From Altererythrobacter lutimaris (GTDB taxonomy: Bacteria > Pseudomonadota > Alphaproteobacteria > Sphingomonadales > Sphingomonadaceae), in contig NZ_JABWTA010000001.1 of the NCBI RefSeq assembly GCF_013371495.1, positions 744,001 to 808,000 of the forward strand: a stretch of DNA of 64,000 bases, read 5' to 3'. A program made the translations under genes and the position numbers. The notes under the pieces are model-generated. The model was not told the origin of the DNA and made no database searches. It was given only the letters and a program-made list of their open reading frames with translations. Shown here piece after piece: positions 28,585 through 37,310 of this stretch (positions are counted from its first letter, which is position 1; the number at the start of each line of letters is the position of its first letter).

Positions 28585-29226
28585 TCAATCTTCCGGCAGG
28601 AACTCGCCGGTGTCCTCATCAAGCGAGTAAAGGACACCTTCGGTGATGGAGAAGTGCGCGCCGCGAAGCTTCAGAGCGTCGGCGGCTTCTTTCTCAGCCA
28701 CCCATGGGAAAGTTCGCAAATTGGCGAGGCTTTGCCGGATCGCAGCAAACTCCATGGCAAGCTCAGCTTTACGACCTTCAGTCCCATGTTTTCGAGCAAC
28801 TGGTTCGCGCGCTTCGTTCAATAGTTCGATCCAATTGGCAATGAATGCGCCTTCACCATGTGGCTTGGCTTCAAAGCTCTGAGTGAGCGCGGCTTTGCAG
28901 CCACCACAGCGACCGTGACCCATGACTACGATTTGGCGCACTTCGAGCATTTGTACTGCAAATTCGACCGCTGCAGAAACGCCATGATAGCCCGGTGAAG
29001 TCTCAAATGGGGGAACAAGCGCAGCAACGTTGCGAACTACAAAAATGTCGCCTGGATCAACATCGAATATCTGCGCTGGATCCACCCGACTATCAGAGCA
29101 ACCGATAATCATCAGCTTGGGATGCTGCCCCTCGCTAACGGTTTGCTCAAAACGGGCTTTCTGGCGCGGATAGGTTTCCTCGCGAAAGCGCTGATAACCT
29201 TTAAGAAGCTCTGCAAATTCAGGCAT
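28585..29226 (-). CDS. Beta-class carbonic anhydrase
   Basis: Interconverts CO2 and bicarbonate. Zinc ligands Cys43 (IIGCSDSRVDP), His104 and Cys107 (GHGRCGGC) are present with the Asp45/Arg47 dyad. Length (213 aa) is normal. There is no signal peptide, so it is cytoplasmic. It starts 30 bases after the SbtB-like gene and shares the strand with SbtA, which fits a role in handling imported bicarbonate for carboxylases. Confidence 0.95.
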   Translation of the reverse strand: MPEFAELLKGYQRFREETYPRQKARFEQTVSEGQHPKLMIIGCSDSRVDPAQIFDVDPGDIFVVRNVAALVPPFETSPGYHGVSAAVEFAVQMLEVRQIVVMGHGRCGGCKAALTQSFEAKPHGEGAFIANWIELLNEAREPVARKHGTEGRKAELAMEFAAIRQSLANLRTFPWVAEKEAADALKLRGAHFSITEGVLYSLDEDTGEFLPED

Positions 29227-29256
29227 ACTCGGCTCCCCTCAAAGCCAAATCGACGA

Positions 29257-29565
29257 TCAGAAGCGCTCTCCGCGAATGACCTGGATGTCCCACATTGTCA
29301 GCAACAAGCCATGCGAACCAAGGATCGGGGCGAGATCTTCCGCCAAAGCCATCGCCTTGTCTTCCGGCGCGATGGTTAGCACGAAGGCCTTGTCCGTCCC
29401 CATGACACGTTCTTCACGCCACACGCCGTCGCGACCTTTGCCGGAGGTGACCGGGGTTACGGTCCAGCCTGTAATGCCCGCTTTGTCGATTGCCTGCGTA
29501 ACGCGTTTCACTTGCGCTGTGTCAGCAAGAATTTCGATGCGCTTGCGCGTAACCGTCTCAATCAT
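29257..29565 (-). CDS. PII-like regulator of bicarbonate transport (SbtB-like)
   Basis: 102 residues with the PII beta-alpha-beta repeat (KRIEILADTAQVKRVTQAID, then AFVLTIAPEDKAMALAEDLA) and a T-loop-like TPVTSGKGRDGVWREER. The Tyr uridylylation site of GlnB is absent. The ending (IQVIRGERF) also lacks the C-terminal Cys pair of cyanobacterial SbtB. Its ATG overlaps the SbtA stop (ATGA), so the two are translationally coupled. It most likely binds an adenine nucleotide and gates SbtA; that is inferred from the pairing. Confidence 0.8.
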   Translation of the reverse strand: MIETVTRKRIEILADTAQVKRVTQAIDKAGITGWTVTPVTSGKGRDGVWREERVMGTDKAFVLTIAPEDKAMALAEDLAPILGSHGLLLTMWDIQVIRGERF

Positions 29566-30554
29566 GGTCCAACCCCTCCCGATCCGGTTACAGCGCTTGC
29601 GAGCACGCTAATCAAGCCGATATTGATGAGGATGTTGAACGGGAACGTGATCGACAGCGACATGGTGAGGTAAATACCGGGGTCCGCCTCAGGTAGTGCG
29701 AGCCGCATGGCCGCCGGCACAGCGATGTAACTCGCGCTTGCGCACAGCACGCCGAGCGCTGCAACTGATCCCACGTCAAGCCCGATTGCCGCACCAAGCA
29801 ATGTACCGGCCGCTCCGTTTGCCAAGGGGAGGGCGATCGCGATTGTCGCCAACCGCCAAGTGACGGCGCGCGCATCCATAATCCTGCGCGCTGCAATCAG
29901 ACCCATATCCAGCAAGAAGAGACATAGGACGCCCTTGAACCCGGCTTCGAAGAATGGAGTGACTTCAGCAAAACCATCTTCACCAGCAATCATTCCGATC
30001 GCGAAAGCTCCGAGCAGCAGAACGACTGAGGCATTGAAAAACACCTCGTGCAGCATCTCGCCCGTGTTCTGCCCGCCTTTGTCTTTGTTCGCGCCGAGCC
30101 CGCGCGCGAGCAGAAGACCGGACAAGATCGCGGGCGTCTCCATCGCAGCCATCACAGCGACCATGTAACCGCCAGGAGGCTTGTTCTGCGCTTCCAGGAT
30201 CTCCACGGCTGTAACAAACGTAACGACGCTGACTGAGCCATAGTGCGCGGCAACGGCGCCCGCATTGATCCTGTCGAGCTTCCCGAAGCTTTTCAGGACC
30301 AAATACGCGATGAATGGGATCAGGAAGCTCGCTGCAATGCCTGCCGCCAATGCAGAAAGTACATACGTGTCGATCCCCGATTTCGAAACGGCAACGCCGC
30401 CTTTAAGGCCTATCGCTGCCATCAGGTAAAGCGACATGCCTTTCGCAATCGCTTCCGGGATCGCCAGGTCGGATTTTGCAAAAGCTGCAAGCAGGCCAAG
30501 CACAAAGAACAACACCACCGGCGAAGTGAATGTTTGTAGGGTCGCTGCATCCAT
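29562..30554 (-). CDS. sbtA: SbtA-family sodium-dependent bicarbonate transporter
   Basis: 330 residues, about ten transmembrane helices in two inverted repeats. Diagnostic stretches are [37 protein letters not shown] and [18 protein letters not shown]. These match SbtA/DUF897 transporters first known from cyanobacteria. ATG 30554 starts the conserved [14 protein letters not shown]; the longer frame has an unlikely leader. It is divergent from lipA. No carboxysome or RuBisCO gene is in the window, so the bicarbonate probably feeds anaplerotic or fatty-acid carboxylations. Confidence 0.88.
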   Translation of the reverse strand: MDAATLQTFTSPVVLFFVLGLLAAFAKSDLAIPEAIAKGMSLYLMAAIGLKGGVAVSKSGIDTYVLSALAAGIAASFLIPFIAYLVLKSFGKLDRINAGAVAAHYGSVSVVTFVTAVEILEAQNKPPGGYMVAVMAAMETPAILSGLLLARGLGANKDKGGQNTGEMLHEVFFNASVVLLLGAFAIGMIAGEDGFAEVTPFFEAGFKGVLCLFLLDMGLIAARRIMDARAVTWRLATIAIALPLANGAAGTLLGAAIGLDVGSVAALGVLCASASYIAVPAAMRLALPEADPGIYLTMSLSITFPFNILINIGLISVLASAVTGSGGVGP

Positions 30555-30635
30555 GGACTTGCGGTTAGCTATGCATACCAATGTCGGCAAGTGGAACCAT
30601 TGCGCCGTGCACAGGCATTGCCTAAATGGGCTGTC

Positions 30636-31589
30636 ATGAACGACCTCTCCTCAAGCCCGAAGAGCGACAGCCCGCGCCAGCCACGTCAGCGCAAGCCTGA
30701 CTGGATTCGCGTCAAAGCGCCTGTGAGCCAAGGCTATAATGAAACGCGCAAACTTATGCGCGAGCTCAATCTCAACACGGTTTGCGAGGAAGCTGCGTGT
30801 CCCAATATTGGTGAATGCTGGACTAAGAAGCATGCGACGGTGATGATCCTTGGGGATGTCTGCACGCGAGCCTGTGCGTTCTGCAACGTCAAGACAGGCA
30901 TGCCGCGCAAGGTGGATCCTCTTGAGCCGGAGCACACAGCCATTGCTGCGGCCAAGATGGGTCTAGAGCATATCGTCATCACCAGCGTTGATCGCGATGA
31001 TTTGCCTGATGGCGGGGCGGGGCAGTTTGTCAAAGTGATAGAAGCGCTGCGCCGCACTACGCCCAACACGACCATTGAAATCCTCACTCCCGACTTCCGC
31101 GGTAAAATGCGTCCCGCGGTCGAGGCGATTTGTGAAGCAGGGCCAGATGTTTACAACCATAACCTCGAAACAGTGCCGCGTCTCTATCCGACGATCCGGC
31201 CGGGCGCGCGTTATTACGCGTCACTGCGTCTGTTGGAAGAAGTCAAAAATCACGATCCCATGATCTTCACCAAGTCCGGCATTATGTTGGGGTTGGGTGA
31301 GCAGCGTCTCGAAGTGCACCAGGTGATGGACGATATGCGCAGCGCGGAAGTCGATTTCATCACCATGGGTCAGTATCTCCAGCCAACGCCGAAGCATGCG
31401 ACGGTTGAAGAGTTTGTCACACCGCAAGCGTTCAACGCTTATGGATCGATTGCGCGGGCCAAGGGTTTCCTACAAGTCGCCTCAAGTCCGCTAACGCGTT
31501 CAAGCTATCACGCAGGCGATGACTTTGCGGAGATGAAGGCCGCTCGAGCCGAGAAACTCGCCAAACAAAAGGCAAAACAGAGCCAGTAA
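30636..31589 (+). CDS. lipA: Lipoyl synthase
   Basis: Radical-SAM insertion of two sulfurs into octanoyl groups on lipoyl domains, including those of PdhB and PdhC here. The auxiliary cluster is Cys50/Cys55/Cys61 ([12 protein letters not shown]), the SAM cluster is Cys76/Cys80/Cys83 (CTRACAFC), and the C-terminal RSSYHAG motif supplies the Ser ligand. 317 aa from ATG 30636; the ribosome-binding site is weak. It overlaps the ratA-like gene by one base (TAATG). Confidence 0.97.
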   Translation: MNDLSSSPKSDSPRQPRQRKPDWIRVKAPVSQGYNETRKLMRELNLNTVCEEAACPNIGECWTKKHATVMILGDVCTRACAFCNVKTGMPRKVDPLEPEHTAIAAAKMGLEHIVITSVDRDDLPDGGAGQFVKVIEALRRTTPNTTIEILTPDFRGKMRPAVEAICEAGPDVYNHNLETVPRLYPTIRPGARYYASLRLLEEVKNHDPMIFTKSGIMLGLGEQRLEVHQVMDDMRSAEVDFITMGQYLQPTPKHATVEEFVTPQAFNAYGSIARAKGFLQVASSPLTRSSYHAGDDFAEMKAARAEKLAKQKAKQSQ

Positions 31590-32050
31590 TGCCAGGTATT
31601 CGTGAGACCCGGAAACTCCCTTACAGCGCTGAACAGATGTTCGATCTCGTCGCTGACGTAGGGCGGTATGCGGAGTTTCTGCCTTGGGTTGTGGCGACCC
31701 GTGTGCGATCAGATACCGAGACTGAAATGGTCGCGGATATGGTTGTCGGCTTCAAAAGCTTGCGAGAGAAATTCACGAGCCGCGTCACCAAGGATCGTGC
31801 CCGCGAGATTGACGTACACTATGTAGACGGGCCGCTTCGGGACCTCGACAATACCTGGATATTTCGTCCGACAGACGATGGTGGATGCGAGATCGACTTC
31901 ACGGTCGATTTCACATTCAAAAACAAGATGTTCGAAGCGCTTGCTGGACAATATTTTGACCGTGCGTTCCGCAAAATGGTTGCCGCTTTTGAAGCGCGCG
32001 CAGCCGAGCTCTACGGCAGCAATAGTTCGAGCGCGCAAATCGTCGCCTGA
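31589..32050 (+). CDS. START-like Coq10/RatA family protein
   Basis: 153 residues of the polyketide-cyclase/START fold: [20 protein letters not shown], then [14 protein letters not shown] and the C-terminal helix [18 protein letters not shown]. Relatives bind ubiquinone (Coq10); the E. coli homologue RatA was described as an inhibitor of ribosome association. In alphaproteobacteria it usually follows lipA, as here, and the Coq10-like role is favoured. It runs 40 bases into the convergent cinA-type gene. Confidence 0.88.
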   Translation: MPGIRETRKLPYSAEQMFDLVADVGRYAEFLPWVVATRVRSDTETEMVADMVVGFKSLREKFTSRVTKDRAREIDVHYVDGPLRDLDNTWIFRPTDDGGCEIDFTVDFTFKNKMFEALAGQYFDRAFRKMVAAFEARAAELYGSNSSSAQIVA

Positions 32051-32514
32051 GAACGGATTTCAGCACGGTTCTTGCCGTCGAAATGCTTGAGTTCGCCTTC
32101 GGGCTCACCTTCGCTATCACGGGTTACACGCGCAAAAACCACAGTGCCCACCGGCTTCAGGTCGGTGCCGCCTCCTGGCCCTGCGACACCGCTGATCGCT
32201 ACAGCGACGTCAGCATTGCTGCGGTCGAGCGCGCCTTTGGCCATCGCCCAAACGCAAGCGATGGAAACCGCGCCGAATGTCTCGATGATGTCCTGAGCGA
32301 CACCTAGAGACTCCATCTTGGCTTCGTTGGAATAGGTCACAAAGCCGCGGTCCAGAACGGCTGAAGAGCCGGCTACCTCCGTTAACGCTGCCGCCACAAG
32401 ACCGCCGGTGCAGCTTTCTGCCAAAGCGACTTTGCGACCTGCCGCCACGTTTGCCACGATCACCCGCTTGGCCAGTGTGCTGAGATCGTCGGGAAGGATT
32501 GTGCCTGTTTCCAT
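32011..32514 (-). CDS. CinA C-terminal domain protein (NMN amidohydrolase, PncC-like)
   Basis: 167 residues corresponding only to the C-terminal part of CinA. Motifs are [20 protein letters not shown] (with the catalytic Ser-Cys-Thr region), [15 protein letters not shown] and [19 protein letters not shown]. PncC deamidates nicotinamide mononucleotide for NAD recycling. It follows ispDF by 12 bases on the same strand; the pair is common in alphaproteobacteria. Confidence 0.93.
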   Translation of the reverse strand: METGTILPDDLSTLAKRVIVANVAAGRKVALAESCTGGLVAAALTEVAGSSAVLDRGFVTYSNEAKMESLGVAQDIIETFGAVSIACVWAMAKGALDRSNADVAVAISGVAGPGGGTDLKPVGTVVFARVTRDSEGEPEGELKHFDGKNRAEIRSQATICALELLLP

Positions 32515-32526
32515 AAATCCAGTGCC

Positions 32527-33678
32527 TCAATGCGCCTGAAGGCCAACCATGGCCTGCGCTGCGATACCTTCTCCGCGCCCGGTAAAGCCAAGCCGCTCGG
32601 TCGTCGTTGCCTTGATACTGACCTGCGATAACTCAACGCCCACAAGTTCCGCCAGTTTCACGCGCATGGCGTCCCGATGCGGGCCGATCTTGGGCGCTTC
32701 GCAGATAATGGTGAGATCGATATTGCTAATTGCGTAGCCAGCTTCGCCAACCAGTTTGGCCGCATGTTGAAGGAAAAGCGGGGAGGGCGCGCCTTTCCAT
32801 TGCGGATCGCTGGGCGGAAAATGGGTACCAATATCACCATCGCCAATCGCGCCGAGCAGCGCGTCCACCACTGCATGGAGCGCCACATCCGCGTCCGAGT
32901 GCCCGGAGAGCCCTTTGTCATGCGGAATATGAACGCCGCAAAGCCAGAGTTCCTCGCCTTGGGCCAACCGGTGCACATCAAAGCCTTGTCCGACGCGAAA
33001 TGCTGCGGGTGTTGATCCCATAAAGTCCTCTGCGAATGTGATCTTCTTAAGCCGCTCGTCCCCAGCCACAAGCGCTATAGAGCCGCCATGCGCTGCAAGC
33101 ACCTGAGCATCATCTCCGGCGTTCGGCTCGCCTCCCCACGCGCGATGCGCCGCAAGAATGTCAGGAAAGCGGAAGGCTTGCGGTGTCTGTACCCGCTTGA
33201 GCGTGTCACGATCGGCACTGCCAGCCATCACGCCGTTTTTCGACACCGCCAGACTGTCGACGACGGGTAGGACAGGAATAGCCCCAGAATTCTGTTCAAT
33301 CCCGCCGAGTAAACGCTCGACGACTTCACGGGGCAGATCAGGCCGCGCCGCATCGTGAATGAGAACATGCTTTGGATTAGTCTGAGCCAAAGCATCCAAA
33401 GCATTGCGTACAGATTGCTGCCGCGTTTCGCCGCCGGTAACGAGAGTGAAATCAGAAAGACCCTCAAGCGCTTCCCGAGCAAGCTGGTCCGCACTTTCAG
33501 CGATTGCGACGCATATCTCCCTGGCGCCATGATCAAGCAGCGCTTCGACTGAATGCTTGAGCAAGGGCTTGCCACGCCAATTCCGGAATTGCTTAGGCGT
33601 TTCCCCTCCGGCTCGAAGGCCTTTACCAGCGGCAACGATAATCGCTGCGAAAGGGGGCAGGGGAGCGTTCTGAGCCAT
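32527..33678 (-). CDS. ispDF: Bifunctional MEP-pathway enzyme IspD-IspF
   Basis: 383 residues from ATG 33678. Residues 1-220 are the cytidylyltransferase IspD (AAIIVAAGKGLRAGG, then PKQFRNWRGKPLL and VLIHDAARPDL). Residues 223-383 are the cyclodiphosphate synthase IspF (RVGQGFDVHRL and SGHSDADVALHAVVDALLG with zinc ligands, then IKATTTERLGF). The fusion catalyses steps 3 and 5 of the non-mevalonate isoprenoid route and is typical of many alphaproteobacteria. It is divergent from dusB across 80 bases. Confidence 0.97.
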   Translation of the reverse strand: MAQNAPLPPFAAIIVAAGKGLRAGGETPKQFRNWRGKPLLKHSVEALLDHGAREICVAIAESADQLAREALEGLSDFTLVTGGETRQQSVRNALDALAQTNPKHVLIHDAARPDLPREVVERLLGGIEQNSGAIPVLPVVDSLAVSKNGVMAGSADRDTLKRVQTPQAFRFPDILAAHRAWGGEPNAGDDAQVLAAHGGSIALVAGDERLKKITFAEDFMGSTPAAFRVGQGFDVHRLAQGEELWLCGVHIPHDKGLSGHSDADVALHAVVDALLGAIGDGDIGTHFPPSDPQWKGAPSPLFLQHAAKLVGEAGYAISNIDLTIICEAPKIGPHRDAMRVKLAELVGVELSQVSIKATTTERLGFTGRGEGIAAQAMVGLQAH

Positions 33679-33758
33679 AGCGCGCTCGCGCTTAGGGGCT
33701 GGACGCGTAGCATGCAATCCACTATGCGCCTGCCCAAATTTTAGGCAATGCTTTGAGA

Positions 33759-34775
33759 ATGACCAAACTTCCCGCTCCTCCGGTTTTGAAACCGATCGAT
33801 ATCGGCCCTGTCCGAATTGATGATCCTGTGCTGCTTGCGCCGATGACTGGCGTAACGGACATGCCGTTTCGCACGCTTGTGCGGCGCTATGGCTCAGGCC
33901 TCAACGTCACGGAGATGATCGCAAGCGAAGCCGCGATCCGCGAGACGCGCCAGTCCATCCAGAAAGCAGCCTGGGACAAGACGGAAGAGCCTGTGTCCAT
34001 GCAGCTGGTCGGGTGTGATCCTGATTCCATGTCGGAAGCGGCGAAGCTTCAGGAAGGCAATGGCGCAGCAATCATCGACATCAATTTTGGCTGCCCGGTC
34101 CGTAAGGTCGTTGGCCAGTATGCTGGGTCAGCTCTGATGCGCGAAGTACCGCTCGCGACCAAGCTAATGGAAGCGACCGTCAAAGCCGTCGATGTGCCCG
34201 TCACAGTGAAGATGCGGATGGGTTGGGACCATCAAAGCCTCAACGCTCCTGAAATGGCGCGCATCGCAGAGGATCTCGGCGTCAAGATGATCACAGTTCA
34301 CGGACGGACCCGCAACCAGATGTATAAAGGAAGCGCTGACTGGTCCTTTATCCGCAAGGTCAAGGAAGCTGTCTCCATCCCGGTGATCGTGAACGGTGAC
34401 ATTTGCACGATCGAAGATGCGGCGACCGCGCTTGAGCAATCGGGTGCTGATGGCCTGATGATTGGCCGTGGTGCATACGGGAAACCATGGCTGCTGGGCC
34501 AAGTGATGCATTGGTGGCGCACCGGCGAACTCCGCGAGACTCCCAGTTTCGACGAACAATATGAAACGCTTGTCGAGCACTATAACGGCATGCTTGAGCA
34601 TTACGGTCGCAATGTCGGCACGAAGATCGCTCGCAAGCACTTGGGCTGGTATACCAAGGGCATGCATGGCTCCGCGGAGTTTCGTCACAAAGCCAATTTC
34701 ATCGATGATCCGGATGAAGTGCTTGGCGAAGTTGAACGTTTTTACGAGCCTTTCCTGCATCGCAGGGCTGCATGA
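33759..34775 (+). CDS. dusB: tRNA-dihydrouridine synthase B
   Basis: FMN-dependent reduction of uridine to dihydrouridine in tRNA. It shows the TIM barrel with [28 protein letters not shown] (catalytic Cys) and [15 protein letters not shown]. 338 aa from ATG 33759; a TTG two codons earlier is also possible. Its stop overlaps the ntrB start (ATGA at 34772-34775), the classical dusB-ntrB coupling of alphaproteobacteria. Confidence 0.95.
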   Translation: MTKLPAPPVLKPIDIGPVRIDDPVLLAPMTGVTDMPFRTLVRRYGSGLNVTEMIASEAAIRETRQSIQKAAWDKTEEPVSMQLVGCDPDSMSEAAKLQEGNGAAIIDINFGCPVRKVVGQYAGSALMREVPLATKLMEATVKAVDVPVTVKMRMGWDHQSLNAPEMARIAEDLGVKMITVHGRTRNQMYKGSADWSFIRKVKEAVSIPVIVNGDICTIEDAATALEQSGADGLMIGRGAYGKPWLLGQVMHWWRTGELRETPSFDEQYETLVEHYNGMLEHYGRNVGTKIARKHLGWYTKGMHGSAEFRHKANFIDDPDEVLGEVERFYEPFLHRRAA

Positions 34776-35863
34776 CATCTGTTGACACCAAACCCAGCTA
34801 TGCAGCGCAAATCGAAGGGCTCATTTTTGCTCTGCTGCTGATTGATGAGAGAGGCTGTGTGGTGGAGATGAACCACGCCGCTGAGAACTTACTTAGTCGC
34901 AGTGCGAAGCGCTCAACAGGTAAGCCCTTTCAGGACGTGGTCGATGTGGCAGATGCGCGCGTAATTGAACATCTAGAAAAGCCCGATGCCGCTCTGGTTG
35001 CGCGCAATATTGGTTTGCTTGTCGATGGTCAGGAGAAGCGCGTCAATGTAACCTTCTCTCCGATGGCGGGTGACGAAGGCTGGCGTGTCGTGACGCTGTC
35101 AGAGGCCGGACGCGACACAGAAAACTCAGGGGACATGGCTGCGGGAGAGATGATCGGTGCTCCCGCTATTCTCGCGCATGAAATCAAGAACCCGCTGGCT
35201 GCAATCCGCGCCGGCGCTCAGCTCGCCAGTCGCCGTCTACCTGACGAAGACCAGAAGCTTGCGCGAATGATCACTGCGGAAGTTGACCGCATTGCAAGCC
35301 TGATCGACCGCATGCAAGCCTTGGGCAAAACCACGCCGGTCGAAGTTGCTCCATGCAATCCGCACGAAGCAATTCGCGCAGCGGTGGGCACGGTGCGCAC
35401 AGGCAATACTGGCGGGGTGGAGATTCGCGAGGAATTCGATCCGTCCTTGCCCCCGGTTCTCGCAAGCCAGGACTCGCTCGAACAAGTACTGATCAACCTG
35501 ATTTCCAACGCCTGCGATGCCGCTTCGGATGTCGAAAGCCCGCTTGTGACTGTGCGCACACGCTTTGTAAGCGGGCTGGTGTTTAGCGCGGTACGGCTTG
35601 GGCGACGCGTAAAGCTGCCAATCGAAATAACCATCACTGACAACGGGCAGGGAATCCCGGCGAGCTTGCGCGATCATGTGTTCGAACCTTTCGTGACTTC
35701 GAAGAAATCGGGCCAGGGTTTGGGATTAGCGCTTGTGCGAAAACTCGTTCGGGACATGGATGGGCGGATTGGGTACAACCGCGACGAACGCAGCGGCAAG
35801 ACCCATTTCCGCATTCATCTTCCGATGGCGACGACGCAAAAAGTGGAAGGAGTTAACGCGTGA
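34772..35863 (+). CDS. ntrB: Nitrogen-regulation sensor histidine kinase NtrB
   Basis: 363-residue cytosolic kinase that phosphorylates NtrC under nitrogen limitation. An N-terminal PAS-like domain (about 10-115) is followed by the phospho-acceptor His136 in [16 protein letters not shown]. The HATPase domain has the N box [20 protein letters not shown] and the [14 protein letters not shown] lid. No transmembrane segment is present. It overlaps dusB and ntrC by 4 bases each. Confidence 0.95.
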   Translation: MTSVDTKPSYAAQIEGLIFALLLIDERGCVVEMNHAAENLLSRSAKRSTGKPFQDVVDVADARVIEHLEKPDAALVARNIGLLVDGQEKRVNVTFSPMAGDEGWRVVTLSEAGRDTENSGDMAAGEMIGAPAILAHEIKNPLAAIRAGAQLASRRLPDEDQKLARMITAEVDRIASLIDRMQALGKTTPVEVAPCNPHEAIRAAVGTVRTGNTGGVEIREEFDPSLPPVLASQDSLEQVLINLISNACDAASDVESPLVTVRTRFVSGLVFSAVRLGRRVKLPIEITITDNGQGIPASLRDHVFEPFVTSKKSGQGLGLALVRKLVRDMDGRIGYNRDERSGKTHFRIHLPMATTQKVEGVNA

Positions 35864-37272
35864 ACGGGCGGGTGCTCCTTGTCGAAGATGACACTGCCAT
35901 CGCAACAGTGATTACGGCGGCGTTGGAGGATGAAGGCGTTGCGGTCTCGCATTGTGAGAGCATTTCCGGGCGCAATCGTTTGCTGGAAGCCGAACAATTC
36001 GATGCGTTGCTGACAGACGTCATCCTCGAAGATGGCGACGGGATTGCGACCCTCGGAGCGGTCCGCGAACGCGCACCGGACATGCCAGTCATCATCCTGT
36101 CGGCCCAGAACACCTTGGATACGGCAGTCCGCGCGAGCGAGAACCTCGCGTTTGAATACTTCCCGAAGCCGTTTGACCTGGATGAGCTCGTGCGAGCTGT
36201 GCGCCAGGCAGTCGGACAAAGATCCGGCTCGGTTTCCGATTCCGCGCTCGACAATGACGGCATGCCGCTGGTGGGACGAAGCCCGGCCATGCAAGGCGTC
36301 TACCGGATGATCACGCGCGTTTTGCGCAATGATCTTACGGTTCTGGTCACAGGTGAATCGGGTACAGGCAAGGAACTGGTCGCCGAAGCGATACATCAGC
36401 TTGGTGCGCGCAAGTCGGGGCCGCTGGTTGCGGTCAATACTGCAGCGATCCCCCACGACCTCATTGAAAGCGAGCTTTTCGGCCATGAGAAAGGCGCTTT
36501 CACCGGCGCTATCACTCAATCGATCGGCAAGTTTGAACAAGCCAATGGTGGAACGCTCTTCTTGGACGAGATCGGCGATATGCCTGCAGAGGCCCAGACG
36601 CGTTTGCTGCGGGCCCTGCAGTCCGGTCGCATTCGTCGGGTAGGGGGCAGGCAAGAGATTGCAGTTGACGTCCGCATCATCGCCGCAACTAATCGCAATC
36701 TAGGGCCAATGATCGCGGCAGGGACATTCCGAGAGGACCTCTATTACCGTTTGAATGTTGTTCCCATTGCGCTTCCCCCGCTCCGTGAAAGGCGAGAAGA
36801 TGTAGAAGTCCTTTCGCGTCACTTCCTGCAAGCTGCAGTGGAGGAAGGCTTGCCGCGAAGGCAACTTTCGGCGGATGCGATCAAGGCTCTTGAAGCAAGG
36901 TCATGGCGCGGCAATGTGCGCGAATTGCGCAACGTCATCTATCGACTGGCACTCATGGCGCGTGAAGATGTTGTGGATGCGCAATCGATCAACGAAATCA
37001 TCGGGAATGAGCAGGATGCTGCTCCCGATGTAACGCCTGCCGGTTTCGAAGCGGCAGTGCTGGACTGGCTTGCGATTAACAATCCACCCGCTGGTGAGCT
37101 CTATCACGAGGCTCTTGCTGCATTCGAGAAGCCTCTCATCCAGCATGCTTTGTCTCAAACAGCCGGCAATCAGCTGCGTGCAGCAAGGCTTCTCGGCATC
37201 AACCGTAACACACTCCGCAAGCGGATTAGTGATCTGAGCATTCGGCCAGAGGAATTCAGTCCGCGCGATTAA
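35860..37272 (+). CDS. ntrC: Nitrogen-regulation response regulator NtrC (sigma-54 activator)
   Basis: 470 residues. Receiver domain with phospho-Asp53. AAA+ domain with Walker A GESGTGKE (165-172), the sigma-54 contact loop GAFTGA (212-217) and Walker B GGTLFLDEIGDM. C-terminal Fis-type HTH QLRAARLLGINRNTLRKRI. The start is GTG, overlapping the ntrB stop as GTGA after a GGAAGGAG site. It should activate nitrogen-assimilation genes such as glnA, which are not in the window. Confidence 0.96.
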   Translation: MNGRVLLVEDDTAIATVITAALEDEGVAVSHCESISGRNRLLEAEQFDALLTDVILEDGDGIATLGAVRERAPDMPVIILSAQNTLDTAVRASENLAFEYFPKPFDLDELVRAVRQAVGQRSGSVSDSALDNDGMPLVGRSPAMQGVYRMITRVLRNDLTVLVTGESGTGKELVAEAIHQLGARKSGPLVAVNTAAIPHDLIESELFGHEKGAFTGAITQSIGKFEQANGGTLFLDEIGDMPAEAQTRLLRALQSGRIRRVGGRQEIAVDVRIIAATNRNLGPMIAAGTFREDLYYRLNVVPIALPPLRERREDVEVLSRHFLQAAVEEGLPRRQLSADAIKALEARSWRGNVRELRNVIYRLALMAREDVVDAQSINEIIGNEQDAAPDVTPAGFEAAVLDWLAINNPPAGELYHEALAAFEKPLIQHALSQTAGNQLRAARLLGINRNTLRKRISDLSIRPEEFSPRD

Positions 37273-37310
37273 ATAGCGGCGTTTTGGTTCGACGCAGGGT
37301 CATCTGAGCA

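Noticed and set aside
28585..30554. Carboxysome or Calvin-cycle gene cluster
   Set aside because: Only SbtA, SbtB-like and carbonic anhydrase are present; no RuBisCO, phosphoribulokinase or shell protein gene lies in the window.
35815..36654. 279-aa open frame on the minus strand across ntrC
   Set aside because: Shadow of ntrC, which has full receiver, AAA+ and HTH domains.
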